A stretch of 64,000 nucleotides of DNA from Delphinus delphis (Eukaryota; Chordata; Mammalia; Artiodactyla; Delphinidae): positions 88,804,104-88,868,103 of the forward strand of contig NC_082695.1 in NCBI RefSeq assembly GCF_949987515.2, given 5' to 3'. How positions within the stretch are numbered: position 1 is the first letter of the stretch; every line of letters starts with the position of its first letter. This document shows positions 44,710 to 56,547 of this stretch, in pieces. Both the position numbers and the translations under genes were made by a program. The notes beneath the pieces were generated by a model, which was not told the DNA's origin, searched no databases, and saw nothing but the letters and a program-made list of their open reading frames with translations.

Positions 44710-45018
44710 TTAAATTAATTAATTAATTTATGGCTGCGTTGGGTCTTCGTTGCTGCGCGCGGGCTTTCTCTAGTTGCGGCGAGCCGGGGCTTCTCTTCCT
44801 TGCGGTGCGTGGGCTTCTTCTTGCAGTGGCTTCTCTTGTTGTGGGTCACGGGCTCTAGGCGTGCGGGCTTCAGAAGTTGTGTCTCCCGGGCTTCAGTAGT
44901 TGTGGCGCACAGGCTTAGTTGCTCCGCGGCATGTGGGATCTTCCCGGACCAGGGCTCGAACCCGTGTCCCCTGCATTGGCAGGCGGATTCTTATCCACTG
45001 CGCCACCAGGGAAATCCC
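44710..45018 (-). mobile_element. CHR SINE, long form
   Basis: Reverse SINE from (TTAA)n through GCTGCGTTGGGTCTTCGTTG to CCACCAGGGAAATCCC. Confidence 0.92.
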
Positions 45019-45189
45019 TGAATATTATGTGTTTTCAAAGTTACTTAAAAACAAAAAAACAACAAGCCTGTATTCCAATAGTTGGGACATTTCATGTAGA
45101 TTTTTTGGAGTTAGATAATGGCAACTCACAGTTCTAAGTGCTTTTCTTGTATTAAACTGTTCTTTCTGAAAAGTGCTTCTCAGAGTAGG

Positions 45190-45300
45190 TTGTGCAGAAG
45201 GAACTGAGGCCCCAGGATTAAGTGACTTGTCGAAGATCACACAGCTAGTCAGCTGTGGAGCTTATTTGAGCTCAGGCAGTGCAGCTCCAGAATCTTTTGC
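45190..45300 (+). repeat. MIR SINE relic
   Basis: AACTGAGGCCCCAGGATTAA, then GTGACTTGTCGAAGATCACA, the MIR core. Confidence 0.75.
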
Positions 45301-45346
45301 TCGTGAGATGATTGTGTGGGGTTGCTTCTGAAGTGAAATCTTTTTA

Positions 45347-45397
45347 GAACTGAAAAGAAACTGAACTGAAAAGAACTGAACTGAACTGAAAAGAAAG
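45347..45397. repeat. Imperfect (AACTG)n/(AAAAG)n short tandem repeat
   Basis: Repeats of ACTGAA and ACTGAAAAG units over about 50 bp. Confidence 0.8.
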
Positions 45398-46720
45398 TTC
45401 TGTGGCTTTAAAAAGTATTATATTACCTGAATGATTTTCTTTTTTGCAGTGTATTTTTTCAATAATGGAATATTCTTAAATAATCATGATACTAAAAAGC
45501 AACAAAAGAAACCCTTTAAGTGCCTCTTTGGGAAGTAATATTTTCTTGTGCACATCAGCACAATTTTTGGTAATCCCGTGTCTACCACACACTGTGAAAT
45601 TAAAGGTAATTTACTATGAACAGAGGTGGATAGATTAGTGCAGCTGCATTAGCCTGCTGTTTTCTAATGGTGAAGATACAGATTTAACCGAGTACTAAGA
45701 ATATATAGAGAACAGCATCAGTAAAGGATCTATAGATATGGAAGCACTGAACAACTTCTTTCCTAGTTAATTAATCCACTAGGTCCTCTTTATGAAATCT
45801 TGCATCTCTTAGAATGGAGAAATAATGGTAAAAGTCACCTTCTGTTCCCCAAAGTGATTGGCAACAGTAGACCAAGGATTTTGAAAGAATTGTTTTAAGG
45901 TTATGAAACTTCTATGATTTACCTACGTTTTATTTTTTAATTATCTTTACTTGGTTTCCCTAAAACAGCAAACTGCTGAAAAGGGGAAACTTTTTTTTTT
46001 AATTAAGAATGGATCTGTGTACTTGTTTTGGGAGGGGGCGGGGAACCACAATAGCGATGATGAGGGAATGGGGCACTTGCAGTTGAGAATAAAAAGCTCC
46101 GATTCTCCAAATCGAAGAAGACAAACTTCCTTGGCCCTCCTCCCAAGCCTTGAACAAGTAACTGCCGAGCCCTTTAAAACTTGCCCAGTCACTGGAAGCC
46201 TCTTTTCAGTGCCTTCCTCCTGAGGGTCGGCCTGTCCGTAGCAGTCTTGGGAACCATCCTGTGAAAATTGGCCAATCCCTAAACTGCTTCTGAGAGTGTA
46301 CCAATCGCTGTACTCCTTGCTTCTCAAAACTGTGATAAGATCAGCACTTGCTTTGTAAGGCCAGATTTCCTTGCAAGCAAAAAATTCAGCTTTTTTGTTT
46401 TGGATATATGTGGATGGTGGTCTTAACCTTGGACAATTCTATTTACCAGCTTTGGGGAAAGAAGAACCCCAAAGGATAGAGAGGAGAGTGGGACTTTAAG
46501 GAGGAAATAACGGCAAGTCTGATAAAGTGAGTGGAAAGCATAAAGAAGGATTTTTGTTGAGGCATGCTCTGGCCAAGGAAGCCAGTCTGGGCTTGAAAGT
46601 GACCTTGTGCTTAATATTTAGGAATGCCACCACGAGGTTCTTGACAGCTCCTCTGTTAAATTATGCTTTTGAAGGCTAGAACCCAATTCAGTGAATTTTA
46701 TTGTTAATAATTTTATTATT

Positions 46721-46722
46721 AG

Positions 46723-46753
<31 letters not shown>

Positions 46754-46940
46754 ACGCGGGCCTCTCACTGCTGTGGCCTCTCCCGTTGCAGAGCACAGGC
46801 TCCGGACACGCAAGCTCAGCGGCCATGGCTCACGGGCCCAGCCGCTCTGCGGCATGTGGGATCCTCCCGCACCGGGGCACGAACCCATGTCCCCTGCATC
46901 AGCAGGCGGACTCTCAACCACTGCGCCACCAGGGAAGCCC
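46721..46940 (-). mobile_element. CHR SINE, about 200-bp subtype
   Basis: Flanked by exact TAATTTTATTATT duplications (46,708-46,720 and 46,941-46,953), with a long T tail at the left. Confidence 0.95.
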
Positions 46941-47744
46941 TAATTTTATTATTTTTAACTTTACTTCCTATGATTTTTATATCTCCCAGTTCTAAAATGC
47001 TAAATGATCCTTCAAGCTCACTTTCTACTGAGCCTGAGATATACTTTTCACATAGATAACTTGTCTGAAAAGCGTGTCTGTTCCAAATCAGCTTCTCAAA
47101 CACTTCATGTTTCTTTATTACCCACGAAAAGTTCCTCCCACTGTTAACCCTCCCTGCCCCGCTCATCTCTCGTTTTATTCCAGTCCACCTTTTTGGTTTT
47201 ACTTACCTTTTGCCCAGTATATTCAGACTTTTACTACCTTACCTCAGTCATTTTCTGATGCTGATCTATTCACTTGGAATGTCTTGGACTCCAAGTCACC
47301 AACCCTCCATAGCCTTTCCATTTTGAACCTCAGTGATAGGCCCAGATGTGCAAAGAAAACATGATTCCTGCCCTGAAGAAGTTCAGTCCAATAGGGAAAA
47401 TAGGTGTAGAAGTAGATAATTACAACGTAGTGTGGTGAGTGCAATGAAATAAGTATAAACTGGCCACTCTGGGAATTCCTCGGAGGGGCACCAAGCTTAT
47501 CCTTGAGGGAGGAGGGGTTATAAGAGGGTATAGAAGCGGAATTGCGGGCTTACAGAAATTATTTAAGATCTTGGGAGGTACTGCCAGTTGTCCTGTACAC
47601 ATGCAGAAAGTACAGTTTTTCTACTTATCCTCACTACCAGCGGATATTATGAATCTTTAAGTTACTGTTTTGATAATAACAAATGGGCATTCATGTTTTT
47701 ACCTGGCATTTCTTTAACTCGAGTTTAACTGATTTTGTTTTATA

Positions 47745-48530
47745 GCTTGCACATTAAAACTGTTTTTGAAATAGTTTCGGATTTATAGAAAGTTGCAAGG
47801 ACAGTACAAAGAACTTCTTCCCCTGAATCATTTGAAACTAAGTTGACAAAAATGATGCCACATTACCCCCAATATTGTCTGTTTCCTACAATAAGAACAT
47901 TCTCATGTATATCCAGAACACAACCATCAAAATCAGGAGATCAATTTATTACCATCTAATCCTCAGACTCCATTGAAGTTTTGCCAGCTGTTCCAATAAC
48001 ATCATTTATAGTAAAGAATCTAGTTAGAATTGCGCATTGAATTTAGTTATCTTTAGTCTCTCTCAATCTGGAACAGTTCTTAGTTTTTCCTTCCATGATC
48101 TTTTTCTAAGTGTATAATTAGTTGATTTTTAGTAAATTTATAGAGCTGTGCAACCAACAGCGCAATCTAATATTAGAACATTTCCAGCACTCTCCCCAAA
48201 AACCTATCCATGAGCAGTTACTACCCGTTCCCACCCGCAGCCGACTGCTACTCTACCTTCTATCTCTGTAGATTTGTCTTTTCTGAACATTTCATGTAAA
48301 TGGAATCAGACAGTATGAGGACTTTTGCGTCTGGCTTCTTTCACTTAGCGTCATGTTTTCGAGATTCATTCATGTTGTAGCGTGCATCGGTACCTAGTTA
48401 CTTTTATTGCCAGATACTATTTTGTGGTATGGGTATGCCATATTTTGTTCATCCAGTCAACATTTGGTGGACACTTGGATTGTTTCCACATTTTGGCTAT
48501 TATGAATAGTGCGCCCTTGTATCATCTGGA
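47745..48530 (-). mobile_element. Old L1M-type 3' fragment
   Basis: AGAAAGTTGCAAGGACAGTA, CTGTTTCCTACAATAAGAAC and later TCACTTAGCGTCATGTTTTC follow the antisense 3' UTR of ancient L1. Confidence 0.7.
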
Positions 48531-48744
48531 CACTTTTGAAGATTGCAGGTTAGATATTTTGTACAGTGTCTCTTAACTGAATGTCTGCCAGACTTCTGTG
48601 AATTACACTTTCCCCTTTGGTTATTAACAAGTATTTTGTGGGGAGATGCTTGGAAACCATGTAAAATATCCCATTCCTCACTAAACTTTCAATTTATTAA
48701 ATTGTTTATGTTACCATGGACTTAAGTTTACATTCTAGTGGGTT

Positions 48745-49240
48745 ATATTTTGGTTACTATTTCTGAATACCAAACCACCCCAAAACTTTGTAGAATGAAA
48801 CATTTTATTAAAAAAACTCAGTAATTCTTCGGGTCAGGAGTTCAGGTGGGAGCAGGGAAGCTGGCTTGTTTATATTCCACAATGTCTGGGGCCTCATCTG
48901 GAAAGACTCAAAGGCTCAGGGTGACTGGACAGCTGCAGGCTCTAGAGCATCTTCACTCTTGTGTCTGCTAGTTGATGTGGAGCCTCTCCATGTGGGCTAG
49001 TTGAACTTCTTACAGTAAGGAGTCTAGATTCCAAGAGTAATGGTACCCAGAGGGCAGGCAAAAGCATGTGGCATTTTTATGGTCTACCTTTGGAATTCAC
49101 ATGGCATTACTTCTGCCACACTTTATTGGTTGAGGTTGCCGGAAAGTTCTGCCCAGGTTCTAAGGGTGGGAGCATAGATGCCCCTACTTTTTGGGAGGAG
49201 TGTCAAGGACATATTTTAAGGAAAGCATGTGGGATGGGAG
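48745..49240 (-). mobile_element. LTR-like relic (family not resolved)
   Basis: AAACCACCCCAAAACTTTGT, ACAATGTCTGGGGCCTCATC and GGGAGGAGTGTCAAGGACAT match a widespread mammalian LTR-type repeat. Orientation is tentative. Confidence 0.55.
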
Positions 49241-49535
49241 ATCCTGTTACGCTATCTTTGGAAAATTCAGTGCCACAGATTAATCTGTTATTGTCATTAC
49301 TTATTTGGTACCCACATTGTCCCACATTTGGCTGGCGGGAACTTCTTCAAGCGCTTGACTTCTTTTGAGTCCTTTTGACATGTCTCACCATTCTTTGAGC
49401 AACTTCGTTATTTTCTGGCATAAGACATTCTAGGCTCATCTTGTCCTTTATGTGCTCCAGCCCTAGAATCAGCCGTTTTTTCCAAGGAGCCCTGTTTCCT
49501 TTTAATGGAAAGTGGTATTTAGAAAGTAAGATTTG

Positions 49536-49879
49536 AGGGACTTCCCAGGTGGCACAGTGGTTAAGAATCTGCCTGCCAATGCAGGGGACACGGGTTCGAG
49601 CCCTGGTCTGGGAAGATCCCACATGCTGTGGAGCAACTAAGCCCATGAGCCACAACTACTGAGCCTGCGCTCTAGAGCCTGTGAGCCACAACAACTGAGC
49701 CCGTGTGCCACAACTACTGAGCCCATGCCCTGCAACAAGAGAAGTCGCCGCAATGAGAAGCCCCCATACTGCAATGAAGACTAGCCTCTTCTGTCCGCAA
49801 CTAGAGAAAGCCTGGGCGCAGCAACAAAGACCCCACGCAGCCAAAAATAAGTAAATAAATAAAATTAAAAAAGAAAAGA
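49536..49879 (+). mobile_element. CHR SINE, long form
   Basis: Flanked by exact AAAGTAAGATTTG duplications (49,523-49,535 and 49,880-49,892). Confidence 0.95.
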
Positions 49880-50152
49880 AAAGTAAGATTTGGGCCCAAG
49901 GAGTGCTCACTGCTACTGGGGTGTGTAACTGCTTCCAGGCTCTCGCAGTGGACAGAGCTATACAATATACACAGACACATTAACAAATGTATTTATTTTT
50001 AATCTATGTATGTGTTAAAAATAATGAGGTCACAGCTATACCTCTTATCATGGTCAAGTACCACAGGATTTATTTTAATTTTATGCTTTTTCAGGTATTT
50101 TAAAAACAGCTTTATGGAGATGTAATTTACATACCATACACTTCACCTTTTT

Positions 50153-50342
50153 TTAAAAAAATTATTTATTTATTTATTTGGCTCTGCCGGGTCTTAGTCG
50201 CGGCACGTGGGATCTTCACTGAGGCACACGGGATCTTTAGTTGCGGCATGCAGGATCTAGTTCCCTGACCAGGGGTCGAACCCAGGCTCCCGGCATTGGG
50301 AGCGTGGAGTCTTAACCACTGGACCACCAGGGAAGTCCCCAG
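50153..50342 (-). mobile_element. CHR SINE in the L1M fragment
   Basis: T-rich tail with (TTTA)n, then GGCTCTGCCGGGTCTTAGTC, ending ACCACCAGGGAAGTCC; TTCACCT repeats on both sides. Confidence 0.9.
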
Positions 50343-50617
50343 TTCACCTATTTAAAGTGTACTTACTAAGTGGCTTTTAGTAGGTTCACAGAGTTGTGCA
50401 TACATCACCACAGTCGATTTTAGAATATTGTCATTATTCCAAAAGGAAACCCTGTTCCCCTTAGCCATCACCTTCCAGTCCACCTCAGCCTTAAGCAACC
50501 AGTATTCTCCTTTCTGTCTCTATAGATTTGTCTGTTCTGGATACTTCATATACATTGAATCGTATAATATGTGGTCCTTGGTGTCTGGCTCCTTTCACAT
50601 AGCATAATGTTCCCTCA

Positions 50618-50818
50618 CACAGGATCTTTGTTGAGGCATGTGGGAGCTTTCGTTGAGGCACCAGGGCTTCTCTTTAGTTGTGGCTCATGGGCTCAGTAGT
50701 TGTGGCCCACGGGCTTAGTTGCTCCACGGCTTATGGGATCTTCCCAGACCAGGGATTGAACCCATGTCCCCTGCATTGGCAGGCAGATTGTTAACCACTG
50801 CGCCACCAGGGAAGTCCC
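50618..50818 (-). mobile_element. CHR SINE, 5' (head) part in the L1M fragment
   Basis: Contains GGATCTTTGTTGAGGCATGT through GCGCCACCAGGGAAGTCCC; the A/T tail is missing, so it is a truncated copy. Confidence 0.88.
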
Positions 50819-51312
50819 CTTAGCCTATTTTTAAGTTGGGTTTTTTATTTGCCTTTTAATTATTGTTATGTATTCTGGATATAAGTTTCTTATCAGAAAT
50901 AAAATTTACAAATATTTTCTCCCATTTTGTGGATTCTCTTTGCTTTTTTGATGGTTTCCTTCAAAGCAGGTAGGTCTTTAATTTTGATGAAGTCCAACTT
51001 ATCTATTTTTTCTCTTGTTGCTAGTGCTTTTTGGTGTCATATCTAAGAATCCATTGCCAAATCCAAGGTCACGAAGATTTATGCCTATGTTTTCTTCCGA
51101 GAGTTTTAAAATTTCACCATGTGCATGTATGATCCATTTGGAGTTAATTTTTGTATATGGTATAAGGGAAGAGTCCAACTTCATTCTTTTGTATGTGGAA
51201 ATCTGATTGTCCCAGAGTAAAAATTACTCTGCTTTACCAGCCCTGTTTTAAAAAATTTTATGTGTGTATGTGTATATGTACTTATTACAGTTTTGTTTTC
51301 TTCCCTTTTAAG

Positions 51313-51433
51313 GAAAATTTCAAAAATGTTTCAAATTCCTGTGGAGAATCTTGACAACATCAGGAAGGTACGGAAAAAGGTGAAAAGCATTCTTATGGAT
51401 ATTGGGCTTGACAGCTGCAAGGAGTTGCTGAAG
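51313..51433 (+). CDS. ADNP2: ADNP2 coding exon 2, contains the start codon
   Basis: The exon follows a pyrimidine-rich tract ending in AAG (AG at 51,311-51,312) and ends LLK before the donor GTAAGA at 51,434. The first 13 bases are 5' UTR. The start ATG at 51,326 has A at -3 and T at +4, a serviceable Kozak context. It encodes 36 residues, beginning [10 protein letters not shown] and ending CKELLK, and stops in phase 0. An upstream in-frame ATG at 51,260 lies before the acceptor and so is intronic. This N-terminal segment is shared by ADNP and ADNP2; in ADNP the N-terminal region contacts the CHD4 remodeller, and a similar role here is inference. An old L1 remnant ends only about 90 bp upstream of the exon. 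Confidence 0.93.
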
Positions 51434-53011
51434 GTAAGAAGACATAAGTAACAGATTAAGAGAAGACAGTAATATTGGAGATACTGGGGGTGGTGAGATT
51501 TGAACTGGGAGGTTTTGGAGAATGGGTAAGATGCCTCAAGATGGAAATTGCCGACTCTTGAAATGAGGCGTGGGAATAGCATTCGTTTTTATTCATGTCT
51601 TTGACTTAAAGTGGGCTACTTTAGGCTCTTCCAGTTTTTAACGTTACGTTTAGGAGAGACTGTTTATAGTCATTAGTTGCAACATATTTTTGTTTTTGAT
51701 CTTTGAGGGGAGTGTCTTGAATTACATAAATTATTTTATCAGAAGAAAACTAACTCAATTTTGTTAGAGTGATCGTCAAATGGGGATGCATTCTTTTATG
51801 ATAGGGTTGTTTGTTTTCTTTTTCTGATTTGTGAATTTAATACTTCAGTCTTACAAAAGTTTAAAAATTCAGGTCACAGTCACACACTTTATTGATAAAT
51901 TATGGTCTCATATAATTTTATCTTTTCTTATAACTGGAGAATATATGGCTGGCATAAAGAAATAAAAATTGTTAAATAAAGCTTGCTTTGTAGCTTTATA
52001 GCCACTTATAATTCTATGCATGTTTAATTCATAGCTATTGAAATAGGGACCGTGTCTGCTTTGAATTTTTCAGACTTGTGAAGAATTCGATTCAAGGTGT
52101 TATTGGCCTGGGAAGAGTTCAGTTTCTTAATTTTCAAATCTCAGACTTTGAACCAGATTGACTTTTATTTATAAAAAGGTGTTCAGGTGTTCTGATGCTG
52201 AAAGACCAATACGTAACCAGGATTCTCATTAATGGTCAGAATTGATTTTTGCTCTAAAGTAAAATTTCTCAAAGGTAGACCTCAAATAGTTATCTTCAAA
52301 CATTACCACCCCAGAGAGATCTTCCCCCTAAAATGCTGCCCTTTTCACTTTGTTATCTTACCTGTTCTTTCTTCAGAGCTCCTGCAATACCTGATGTTAT
52401 TTGTTTATCTGTATCCCTCACTTGAATGTAAGAAGGCATGGACCACATTGTTTTGTTATCCACTCTATTACCTGTACATGCTTAACATATATATTTTTTT
52501 TAACAAATATTTTTCGAGTGAATGAATGAAAGTAAAACCCAAGTAGAGAAGTACTTTCAATAACAGACTGTGCCTGAAAGTTTATTTGGAAATAAAAGGT
52601 CGGAGGAGATACTGAATTGGAAGCTCTTAGACACTGTTGTTCAAGAACAGTCTTAAAGTGAGAGCATGGTCATTGTTCCTGCAGCTCTGTCTGTAAGTCA
52701 TATTTTATGCATGAGGAAGAAGGCAGGATAATCTTTTGGAGACAGGTTTGAGAAGGTAGATAGTGGACACATAGTCCATTAATAATAGATAAGTATGTGA
52801 GTTTAAGTAATATTTGCAGAGAATATAAAAATAACAAGCTAAGAGCACAATATATATAGACTGAGGAAATTTCAAATGATAATGTATGAGAAAATTTTTG
52901 GAATGGTGCCTGGCACACAGTGGATGCTCAAAAAATGTGCCCTGAAGGTATAGCAGTGCCTTCAGTAACAGACTGAAACTCTCTTTGGAATATTTGGGGG
53001 ATGAAGGCGTG

Positions 53012-53125
53012 GCTTTCACTTTAGTCCTGGCTAGCAGCTAGCGGTGTGGCCTTGGGCACATCTGTGACTCTTTGGGCCTCGGTGTCCTCGTTCCAAGGAA
53101 TGTAGAGAATTAGTCAGGATACTTA
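53012..53125 (-). repeat. MIR SINE relic
   Basis: TAGCGGTGTGGCCTTGGGCA followed by CTTTGGGCCTCGGTGTCCTC is the MIR core in reverse. Confidence 0.78.
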
Positions 53126-53256
53126 CCCTTGAAAGGGGTTGACAGTCTAGCAGGAGCTGAGACTAACTTGAAACAGTCATAGTGAGAAACAGACAGATCA
53201 CTTCTAGCTGAGGAGGCTAGAACAGCCTTTATGGAGGAGATGAGATTTGAACTGTT

Positions 53257-53404
53257 TTTTGTTTGTTTTTATTTGTGTATTTATTTATTTATTTTTGGCC
53301 GTGCCGCATGGCATGAGGGACATTAGTTCCCCAGCCAGGGATAGAACCTGTGCCCCCTGCGATAGAAGCACAGAGTCTTAACCACTGGACCGCCAGGGAA
53401 GTAC
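53257..53404 (-). mobile_element. CHR SINE, short form
   Basis: (TTTA)n tail, GGCCGTGCCGCATGGCATGA, ending GACCGCCAGGGAAGTACCC. Confidence 0.9.
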
Positions 53405-53519
53405 CCATGTTTTTAAAGATAGGGTAGGATTCTCCAGTGGAATTAGAAAGAATATTTCAGGAACATGGAATTTAGAATCACAACCCAGTTGATTAATCCC
53501 CATCACACTAGGCTAAGTA

Positions 53520-54120
53520 AATTCAGTTTTTTAAAAAACTGTTCTATTTGGAAATAATAATTCAAACTTACAGAATAGTTACAAGAATAAAAATAGTACA
53601 GCGAACACTCATTACCCTTTACCCAGACTTACCAGTTGTTAACATTCTCTCCCATTTGCTTTAATATTTGCACACTCTTGCCTGTGCCGTGTGTGTAGTA
53701 TTTTTCCCTGAGCCACTTAAGTAGGTTGCTTATCTCATGACCCTTATTACCTAAATACTTAAAGTGTGTGTTTTCTAAGAATAAGATTAGTCTCTTATAT
53801 TGCCACAGGATGCCACAGTCTCTTATATTACCTAAGTTATGAACTTAGGTAAATTTAACATGGATATGACATTTTTGTCTAATCATTTATAGCATTTTTT
53901 CCCCCTGTCAGTGGTGGACCCAATTTAGGGTCAGGTATTGCCTTTGGTTGTCATCTCTCTTTAGTCTCCTTTAATGTGAATTTACTTTTTAAATGGAATT
54001 TTTACAGAATTAGTTTTATTTTTAGGTAAAATGCCAGAAACAACTAAAATTTTTCATCCTGGAGTCCTTTGTTTTTGACATGGCGTAAAACTGGACATTC
54101 CTCACTAACTTGCTTCCTCA
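53520..54120 (-). mobile_element. Old L1M-type 3' fragment
   Basis: AATTCAAACTTACAGAATAG, TTTACCCAGACTTACCAGTT and later CTGGACATTCCTCACTAAC-type phrases fit an ancient L1 3' UTR; a local rearrangement lies at 53,791-53,852. Confidence 0.6.
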
Positions 54121-55005
54121 GTCAGCCTAAGAATTGTTTACTCATCTGAATTTGTTCAGGACTGTTTACTTTTTCTTTCCAAGACTATAGTGACACAGAA
54201 ACATACATACTTCACAAGAGAAAAGTAAGAGGTTTGAATGGCGTACCAGGATTGTTAATTAACTATTGGGTTAAATTTTACTATTTCTTTTGGGGGAAAA
54301 TTTTTGTTTTATTAATTTGTAGTCGGTCCTATAGTTTGCAAAATTTTTGAAAATTCAAGCAATGTAGAAGTTCATTATAGAAAAATTAGAAAATATACAC
54401 AAACTTAGAGGAAAAAAATGACTCAATTGTAAACCATTACCCCAGAATCTCCATGGTAAACACTGTTATATCTTTCCAGATTTTTAGAAACAGGACATGA
54501 TCTAACTATAAAATACTATACTAGTAGCTTTGTTCTTACTTTTCTCTGAATCTCCTATGAAGAACTTCTTTCCACGTCAAATGCATTTATTCTTAATCCA
54601 TTGTATTATTTAGAGTCTCTTGGTCTCAAGCAACGAAAACCAGTACTGACCAAGTTAAGTTAAGCAAGAGGGAATTTATCTGAAGTCTGTGGGTGCTTAC
54701 AGAGAGTCAGCCCTGGGGACACCTGTCCATGTGGTCCTTTCCGTTTCCTTAGCCAGCATTTCAGATTTCATAGTGAGAAATCACTCTGCCTTCTCTGATT
54801 TCCAAGGTATATATGACTCCACTTATCCTAAGAGTTAGGCCCTCAAATCGTAGGCTGTACAGTTCTTGTCAAAAGCCTGGCTGAGAAAAGTGAATCTTAG
54901 GGGAAATAGGCTCTTCCAAGAACCTTATCTCCTTTTCTAAAAATAGATCTAAACCCTGCTACTCCTTAGAGTATCTTGAGGAGTTTTTTTAAAAGTTAAC
55001 ATTTG

Positions 55006-55354
55006 GGGCTTCCCTGGTGGCCCAGTGGTTAAGAATCCGCCTGCCAAAGCAGGGGACGTGGGTTCGAGCCCTGGTCCAGGAAGATCCCACATGCCGCAGA
55101 GCAACTTAACTTCTGTGCCACAACTCCTGAGCCTGCACTCTAGAGCCCGTGAACCACAACTAACTGAGCCCTCATGCCACAAGCCCGCATGCCTAGATCC
55201 CATGCTCCACAACAAGAGAAGCCACCGCAATGAGAAGCCTGCCCACCACAACGAAGAGTGGCCCCTGCTCACTGCAACTAGAGAAAGCCCACGCGCAGCA
55301 ATGAAGACCCAATGCAGCCAAAAATAAATAAAATAAAAATTTAAAAAATAAAAT
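55006..55354 (+). mobile_element. CHR SINE, long form, first of a two-SINE composite
   Basis: Full SINE with a tail of AAATAAAATAAAAATTT-type sequence. It and the next SINE are jointly enclosed by exact AAAAGTTAACATTTG duplications (54,991-55,005 and 55,596-55,610). Confidence 0.94.
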
Positions 55355-55575
55355 AGGGCTTCCCTGGTGGCGCAGTGGTTGAGAGTCCGCCTGCTGATGC
55401 AGGGGATGCGGGTTCGTGCCCCGGTCCGGAAGGATCCCACACGCCACAGAGCGGCTGGGCCCGTAAGCCGTGGCCGCTGAGCCTGCACGTCTGGAGCCTG
55501 TGCTCCGCAACGGGAGAGGCCACAGCAGTGAGAGGCCCGCGTACCGCAAAATAAAATAAAATAAAATAAAATAAA
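55355..55575 (+). mobile_element. CHR SINE, about 200-bp subtype, in the tail of the preceding SINE
   Basis: CTTCCCTGGTGGCGCAGTGG to GCGTACCGCAAAATAAAATA, with an (AAAAT)n tail. The remaining 20 bp before the outer duplication (ATTAGATCAAGATACTC) belong to neither SINE body. Confidence 0.93.
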
Positions 55576-56432
55576 TTAGATCAAGATACTCAAAAAAAAG
55601 TTAACATTTGATCAGTTCAATTAAAGGCTACCTACATAATTTGGAGGACACTGTGCAAAACGAAAATGCAGGGCCATGGACAGGCCCCATAGGCGCACTG
55701 TCCCAACCCACAGCAGATGGGTGACTCCCAAGAGATTGCAACTTCTGTGCCAGGATGCTTCTGTTGCCTGGATTCAGGGTGGGCTCAAGGACCCAAGTTA
55801 TCTACCAAACACCTTGGTGCTGCCAGTCCAGGGTTGGGCTGGTTACCACCTTCCTCCTCCTCTCCCCGGGTCTGCCTGGCTCCCACCAGGGCGACTGGGG
55901 AATATGGACCTCTTGACAACTTGGTTATTGCCCCAGGTGGTGGACAAGAGTCTAGGAGTGGTTGCAGGGTGAGGGGAGTTTGGAGGGTTGTGGAGACTGA
56001 GGGCAGGGACAGAATCTGTCCCAGGACAGTGGAGGTAGGACCACGTGTGAGCTGACGCTTCAGGCCCCTGACACATGCTCCACGGTCCTATCAGACTTCA
56101 CTTTATAAAATAAATTCAAAGATGAAATTATTAACACTTTCAAAATGCTGACAACAGGGATTACACCCCAGCACTGGCCTGTCTGAGCACAGGGCTCTGT
56201 GCAACTGCATCGGTCGTTTTGAAAACTTTCCCAGTTCTTTATTTTTTTAATTTAGTTAAAAAAAAATTTAGTTATTTAACCTCATGTTGAAAATATTATT
56301 TCAGTATGTAATCAGTATAAAATAAGTAATGAAATATTTTAACCTCTTTTTTCTCTTAAATCCTCCAAGTGTATTTATAGAATTTTTTTATTATGGTAAG
56401 ATATATATAACATAAAATTTGCCATTTTAGCC

Positions 56433-56547
56433 TTTTTTTTGGGCCACGCTGCACGGCTTGTGGGATGTTAGTTCCCTGACCAGGGATTGAACCTGGGCCC
56501 CGGCAGTGAAAGCGCCGAGTCTTAACCACTGGACCACCAAGGAATTC
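56433..56547 (-). mobile_element. CHR SINE, short form
   Basis: T8 tail, GGGCCACGCTGCACGGCTTG, ending ACCACCAAGGAATTCTG, between GCCATTTTAGC / GCATTTTAGC repeats. Confidence 0.9.

Larger units (their letters stand above)
50095..51225 (-). mobile_element. L1M-type 3' part, interrupted by two SINEs
   Basis: Antisense L1: GTTCACAGAGTTGTGCATAC, TCTTATCAGAAATAAAATTT, ATTTTCTCCCATTTTGTGGA and AAGAATCCATTGCCAAATCC. It ends about 90 bp before ADNP2 exon 2. Confidence 0.82.
43281..51312 (+). other. ADNP2: ADNP2 intron 1
   Basis: Intron from the GTAGGT donor to the TTTTAAG acceptor. It starts within the CpG island. It then holds MIR relics, CHR SINEs at about 44,710-45,018, 46,721-46,940, 49,536-49,879, 50,153-50,342 and 50,618-50,818, old L1M-type 3' fragments (about 47,745-48,530 and 50,095-51,225) and an LTR-like relic (about 48,745-49,240). 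The stretches 43,740-44,580, 45,300-46,700, 46,954-47,740 and 49,250-49,520 look unique; I see no exon in them. Confidence 0.8.

Noticed and set aside
51260..51325. An in-frame upstream ATG extending ADNP2 exon 2 by 22 codons
   Set aside because: It lies before the splice acceptor at 51,311-51,312 and includes the polypyrimidine tract, so it is intronic.
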